DNA from: Thiohalobacter sp.
GTDB lineage: Bacteria; Pseudomonadota; Gammaproteobacteria; Thiohalobacterales; Thiohalobacteraceae
Direction: 5' to 3'
NCBI GenBank assembly: GCA_027030825.1
Contig: JALVEM010000356.1
Coordinates: 1-8,732, forward strand
Length of the DNA: 8,732 bases
How positions within the stretch are numbered: the stretch's first letter is position 1; each line of letters opens with the position of its first letter. Below the pieces are notes generated by a model. The model ran no database searches. It saw only the letters and a program-made list of their open reading frames with translations, and was not told where the DNA came from. The position numbers and the translations under genes were made by a program. Shown here in pieces: positions 5,977-8,732 of this stretch.

Positions 5977-7341
5977 TTGAACACCCCGCTATGGCAGAAA
6001 TGCCTCGCCCGTCTCGAGAACGAGATACCCCCGCAACAGTTCAACACCTGGATCCGGCCGCTGCACGCCGTGCGTGACGAACAGGGCCTGAAACTGCTGG
6101 CGCCCAACCGGTTCGTGCTCGAACGGGTTCGTCAGGACTACTTCGGCAAGATCAGCGAGACCCTCTCGCTGTTCGAGCCGGAACAGCCCATCGAACTGCG
6201 GCTGGAGGTGGGTTCCCGGCCCCGGGAGGAATCGCTCGCCGCCGAGCTCGAGACTCCCGAACCGCCGCCCGAGCGGCGTTTCACGCGCCAGGAGGACCGG
6301 GACCGCCACGGCCGCCCGGACAACAGCACGCTCAATCCCGCCTTCACCTTCGAGACCTTCGTCGAGGGCAAGTCGAACCAGCTCGCCAAGGCCGCCTCGC
6401 TACAGGTGGGCGAGAACCCGGGCGGCGCCTACAACCCCCTGTTCATCTACGGCGGCGTGGGTCTGGGCAAGACCCACCTCATGCACGCGGTGGGCAATCT
6501 CATCATTGCGCGCAATCGCAATGCACGGGTCATCTACCTCCACTCGGAGCGGTTCGTGGCCGACATGGTCAAGGCCCTGCAGCACAACGCCATCAACGAA
6601 TTCAAGCGCTTCTACCGGTCGGTGGACGCCCTGCTGATCGACGACATCCAGTTCTTCGCCGGCAAGGAGCGCTCCCAGGAGGAGTTCTTCCATACCTTCA
6701 ACGCGCTGCTCGAGGGCCAGCAGCAGGTGGTGCTCACCTGCGACCGCTATCCGCGCGAGGTCGACGGCCTGGAGGAGCGCCTGAAATCCCGTTTCGGCTG
6801 GGGTCTGACGGTCTCCATCGAACCGCCGGAGCTGGAGACCCGGGTCGCCATCCTCATGACCAAGGCCCAGCAGATGCATCTGGACATGCCGAGCGAGGTG
6901 GCCTTCTTCATCGCCAAGCGCATCCAGTCCAACATCCGCGAACTGGAGGGCGCCCTGAAGCGAGTCGCCGCCACGGCCCGTTTCAGCGGCCGCCCGGTGG
7001 ATCTGGAATTCGCCCGGGACGCCCTGCGCGACCTGCTGGCCGTCCAGGACAAGCTGGTCTCCATCGACAACATCCAGAAGACCGTGGCCGAATACTACAA
7101 GATCCGGGTCGCCGATCTGCTCTCGGCCCGCCGCAGCCGTTCCATCGCCAGGCCGCGCCAGATCGCCATGGCGCTCGCCAAGGAACTCACCAACCACAGC
7201 CTGCCCGAGATCGGCGACGCCTTCGGCGGCCGGGATCACACCACGGTCCTGCACGCTTGCCGCAAGATCGCCGAACTTCGCGAAACCGATCTGCGAATCC
7301 AGGAAGACTACACCAACCTGTTGAGGACCCTGACGACATGA
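5977..7341 (+). CDS. dnaA: Chromosomal replication initiator DnaA
   Basis: DnaA binds origin boxes, oligomerises with ATP, opens the DNA and loads the DnaB helicase. The 454 residues begin at TTG, chosen because the following NTPLWQKCLARLENE aligns with the family N-terminus (SLSLWQQCLARLQDE in E. coli) and because of the GGAGG nearby. Domain I runs to about residue 80, followed by a short Pro/Glu/Arg-rich linker. The AAA+ domain has Walker A GGVGLGKT at 159-166 (Lys165) and Walker B LLIDDIQFF at 219-227 (Asp222, Asp223). Domain IV carries the DNA-binding signature GRDHTTVLHACRKI, with Arg419, Asp420, His421 and Thr422-423. All key residues are present. It is transcribed away from rpmH, and its stop directly abuts a DnaA-box-like site that opens the candidate origin. 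A DnaA-like site in its own promoter suggests autoregulation. Confidence 0.98.
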   Translation: MNTPLWQKCLARLENEIPPQQFNTWIRPLHAVRDEQGLKLLAPNRFVLERVRQDYFGKISETLSLFEPEQPIELRLEVGSRPREESLAAELETPEPPPERRFTRQEDRDRHGRPDNSTLNPAFTFETFVEGKSNQLAKAASLQVGENPGGAYNPLFIYGGVGLGKTHLMHAVGNLIIARNRNARVIYLHSERFVADMVKALQHNAINEFKRFYRSVDALLIDDIQFFAGKERSQEEFFHTFNALLEGQQQVVLTCDRYPREVDGLEERLKSRFGWGLTVSIEPPELETRVAILMTKAQQMHLDMPSEVAFFIAKRIQSNIRELEGALKRVAATARFSGRPVDLEFARDALRDLLAVQDKLVSIDNIQKTVAEYYKIRVADLLSARRSRSIARPRQIAMALAKELTNHSLPEIGDAFGGRDHTTVLHACRKIAELRETDLRIQEDYTNLLRTLTT

Positions 7342-7350
7342 TGTGGACAA
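7342..7350 (-). promoter_or_regulatory. DnaA box, one mismatch
   Basis: The minus strand reads TTGTCCACA, differing from TTATCCACA at the third base. It begins directly after the dnaA stop codon. Confidence 0.45.
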
Positions 7351-7377
7351 GTTGTGTGGAATCCGGAAAATCCGTTC

Positions 7378-7386
7378 TGTGGATAA
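7378..7386 (-). promoter_or_regulatory. DnaA box, perfect consensus
   Basis: TGTGGATAA on the plus strand is TTATCCACA on the minus strand, an exact match to the high-affinity consensus, inside the dnaA-dnaN gap. Confidence 0.87.
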
Positions 7387-7439
7387 ATAGTCCACTGGCT
7401 GTACACAACTCGCCACCACTTCGCCCGCAACCTTCTCTG

Positions 7440-7477
7440 TCAAAACAAGTATTTGAAATCAAATGAAATTTTTCTGT
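7440..7477. other. Candidate DNA unwinding element
   Basis: Thirty of 38 bases are A or T (79%), in a window that is otherwise strongly GC-rich. It abuts the perfect DnaA box at 7477. TGAAAT recurs at 7454 and 7464, exactly 10 bases apart, so the motif falls on the same helix face. No E. coli-type 13-mer with GATC is present. Confidence 0.55.
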
Positions 7478-7485
7478 TATCCACA
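7477..7485 (+). promoter_or_regulatory. DnaA box, perfect consensus
   Basis: TTATCCACA is an exact match to the DnaA consensus, directly beside the AT-rich segment and in the opposite orientation to the box at 7378-7386. Confidence 0.87.
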
Positions 7486-7521
7486 GATCTGGCTTGAACC
7501 ATCAGTAACAGCAGTTCGGTT

Positions 7522-7530
7522 TTATCCAAA
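7522..7530 (+). promoter_or_regulatory. DnaA box, one mismatch
   Basis: TTATCCAAA differs from the consensus at the eighth base. It has the same orientation as the box at 7477 and lies 40 bases before dnaN, where it could also affect dnaN transcription. Confidence 0.4.
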
Positions 7531-7569
7531 GACTGTCATTAACGAAGTGGACTGGAATCCGGAACCCAA

Positions 7570-8670
7570 ATGAGACTCTCACTCCAACGCGAAGACCTGC
7601 TCAAGCCACTCTCCCAGATCATCGGCGTGGTGGAACGCCGGCAGACGCTGCCCGTGCTGGGCAATGTGCTGTTCGAGACCGGGCCGGAAGGTCTGCGCCT
7701 GACGGCCACCGACCTGGAAGTCGAGCTGGTCGCCGAGTGTCCCCTGGAGGGCCTGGGCGAAGCGAAGACCACCCTGCCCGCGCGCAAGCTGCACGAGATC
7801 TGCCGCGCGTTGCCGGAAGGCAGCGAAGTCCGCATCGAGGTCGACGGCGACCGGGCCACGGTGCGTTCCGGCCGCAGCCGTTTCACGCTCGCCACCCTGC
7901 CGGCGGAGGATTTTCCGAGGGTGGAGTCCTTCGAAAGCGCAGGTACCTTCACCCTGCCTGCACGCGCACTGCGGGAGCTGATCGAACGCACCCATTTCGC
8001 GATGGCGCATCAGGACGTGCGTTACTATCTCAACGGCCTGCTGCTCGAGATCCGGCCCGACCGGCTCGTGGCCGTGGCCACCGACGGTCACCGTCTGGCG
8101 CTGGCCGAGACGCCGCTGGAAGGCACCGCCGAGGAAGTGGTGCAGGTCATCGTGCCCCGCAAGGGGATTCAGGAACTGCTGCGGCTGCTGGACGCCGACG
8201 ATCGGCCGGTGGAGGTACAGCTGGCACGCAATCACATCCGGGTGGCGACCGAGGGCCTGCAGTTGACCTCCAAGCTCATCGATGGGCGGTTTCCGGATTA
8301 CCGGCGAGTGATCCCGCGTGACAACGACAAGACCCTGGTGGCCGATCGTGCGGCGCTGCGCCAGTCGCTCGGCCGGACTTCAATTCTTTCGAACGAGAAG
8401 TACCGCGGTATCCGGCTGACGCTGGCTCCCGGCAGCCTGAAGATCCAGGCGCACAATCCCGAACAGGAAGAGGCCGAAGAGGAGCTCAGCGTGGATTTCG
8501 AGGGCGAGGCGCTCGATATCGGCTTCAATGTCACCTACCTGATCGATGCGCTGGACGCCATCGAGGGGGAAAAGGTCAGGATCGATCTTTCCGATCCGAA
8601 CAGTTCCTGCCTGATCCGGGATGCCGGCGGCGAATCCGGGGAATACGTGGTCATGCCCATGCGCCTATAG
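7570..8670 (+). CDS. dnaN: DNA polymerase III sliding clamp (beta subunit)
   Basis: DnaN forms the ring-shaped dimer that tethers DNA polymerase III and docks other replication and repair proteins. The 366 residues equal the E. coli length. Start MRLSLQREDLLKPLSQIIGV and end YVVMPMRL are both standard. Three repeated clamp domains are expected at about 1-120, 121-245 and 246-366. Conserved landmarks seen include ATDGHRLA at 170-177, VIVPRKGIQELLRLL, SKLIDGRFPDYRRVIP, NEKYRGIRL, HNPEQEEAEEE and FNVTYLIDAL. The C-terminal MPMRL and the 170s loop form the groove that binds clamp-binding peptides. The ATG at 7570 has only a weak GGAA 5 bases before it. It lies directly downstream of the candidate origin and probably also receives transcripts from dnaA; I see no convincing promoter of its own in the gap. 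Confidence 0.98.
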   Translation: MRLSLQREDLLKPLSQIIGVVERRQTLPVLGNVLFETGPEGLRLTATDLEVELVAECPLEGLGEAKTTLPARKLHEICRALPEGSEVRIEVDGDRATVRSGRSRFTLATLPAEDFPRVESFESAGTFTLPARALRELIERTHFAMAHQDVRYYLNGLLLEIRPDRLVAVATDGHRLALAETPLEGTAEEVVQVIVPRKGIQELLRLLDADDRPVEVQLARNHIRVATEGLQLTSKLIDGRFPDYRRVIPRDNDKTLVADRAALRQSLGRTSILSNEKYRGIRLTLAPGSLKIQAHNPEQEEAEEELSVDFEGEALDIGFNVTYLIDALDAIEGEKVRIDLSDPNSSCLIRDAGGESGEYVVMPMRL

Positions 8671-8716
8671 CCCGCATATTGCACCAAGGCGGAAGCGGGC
8701 GGGAGCATTATGCCTT

Positions 8717-8732
8717 ATGTCACAACGGCTTG
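8717..8732 (+). CDS. Possible start of the next gene (recF?), cut by the right edge
   Basis: ATG at 8717 begins MSQRL, which fits the MSxxRL-type opening of RecF, the usual gene after dnaN. Only five codons are visible. A GGGAG tract at 8701-8705 is a plausible Shine-Dalgarno, 11 bases before this ATG but closer to another ATG at 8710 (MPYVTTA) in a different frame. The call rests on gene order more than on sequence. Confidence 0.3.

Larger units (their letters stand above)
7357..7564 (+). repeat. 12-bp direct repeat pair bracketing the candidate origin
   Basis: TGGAATCCGGAA occurs at 7357-7368 and again at 7553-7564, 196 bases apart start to start. The flanking bases differ, so the match is exactly 12. 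One copy lies near the dnaA end and the other overlaps the weak dnaN ribosome-binding GGAA. Each copy contains the palindrome TCCGGA. Two unrelated 12-mers matching within so short a gap is unlikely by chance. Confidence 0.7.
7342..7569. other. Candidate chromosomal origin of replication (oriC) between dnaA and dnaN
   Basis: This 228-bp gene-free gap is markedly more AT-rich than its surroundings. It has two perfect DnaA boxes (7378-7386 minus, 7477-7485 plus), two one-mismatch boxes (7342-7350 minus, 7522-7530 plus) and an AT-rich unwinding candidate (7440-7477) next to the right-hand perfect box. Its place between dnaA and dnaN is a common origin site. Only one GATC occurs (7486-7489), unlike the GATC-dense E. 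coli oriC. The rpmH-dnaA gap is a second possible origin part; in pseudomonads both gaps have been implicated in origin activity. Confidence 0.68.

Noticed and set aside
7355..7363. Further DnaA box (minus-strand GATTCCACA)
   Set aside because: Too many mismatches in the conserved TTAT half; the sequence is better explained by the 12-bp direct repeat starting at 7357.
7454..7470. Possible IHF site in the AT-rich origin segment
   Set aside because: AATCAA fits the first half, but the required TTR four bases later is absent (AAT instead).
7494..7526. Possible dnaN promoter (TTGAAC then TTTATC)
   Set aside because: Spacing is about 20-21 bases and the -10 is poor.
8671..8699. CCCGC...GCGGG hairpin after dnaN as a terminator
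   Set aside because: The loop is 19 bases and no T run follows. dnaN is usually followed by co-transcribed recF.
1..8732. A new defence, mobile or biosynthetic system
   Set aside because: Every substantial gene is a recognised core gene in expected order. No CRISPR array, transposase, phage gene or tRNA was seen.

Overview
This is a chromosomal replication-origin neighbourhood of a GC-rich gammaproteobacterium. The gene order rpmH-rnpA-yidD-yidC-mnmE, divergent from dnaA-dnaN, is the classic gammaproteobacterial oriC arrangement. YidC, DnaA, DnaN and L34 read like those of pseudomonads and purple-sulfur-type gammaproteobacteria. The genus cannot be fixed from sequence alone.

Layout: (1) 2-1756 (+) is the 3' part of a membrane transglutaminase of the TgpA family, cut by the left edge and converging on mnmE. 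(2) 5789-1786 (-) is the cluster rpmH, rnpA, yidD, yidC, mnmE. The first four are packed with a short gap or overlaps. mnmE is separated from yidC by 263 bp holding a GC-rich structured element (3179-3352). (3) 5790-5976 is the divergent rpmH/dnaA control region, with a good rpmH promoter, a weaker dnaA promoter, two 15-bp palindromes and a near-consensus DnaA box. (4) 5977-7341 (+) is dnaA, with a TTG start and a strong Shine-Dalgarno. (5) 7342-7569 is a gene-free, AT-rich gap and the best oriC candidate: two perfect DnaA boxes in opposite orientations flank a 79% AT segment, and a 12-bp direct repeat brackets the gap. (6) 7570-8670 (+) is dnaN, followed by what may be the first codons of recF at the right edge.

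The genes link replication initiation (DnaA, beta clamp) with ribosome and RNA maturation (L34, RNase P protein), membrane-protein insertion (YidD, YidC) and tRNA wobble modification (MnmE). All genes are core and intact apart from those cut by the edges. I found no undescribed multigene system. The sequences most worth a second look are non-coding: the multi-stem element between yidC and mnmE, the repeat-bracketed origin, the two palindromes between rpmH and dnaA, and the odd rnpA start.
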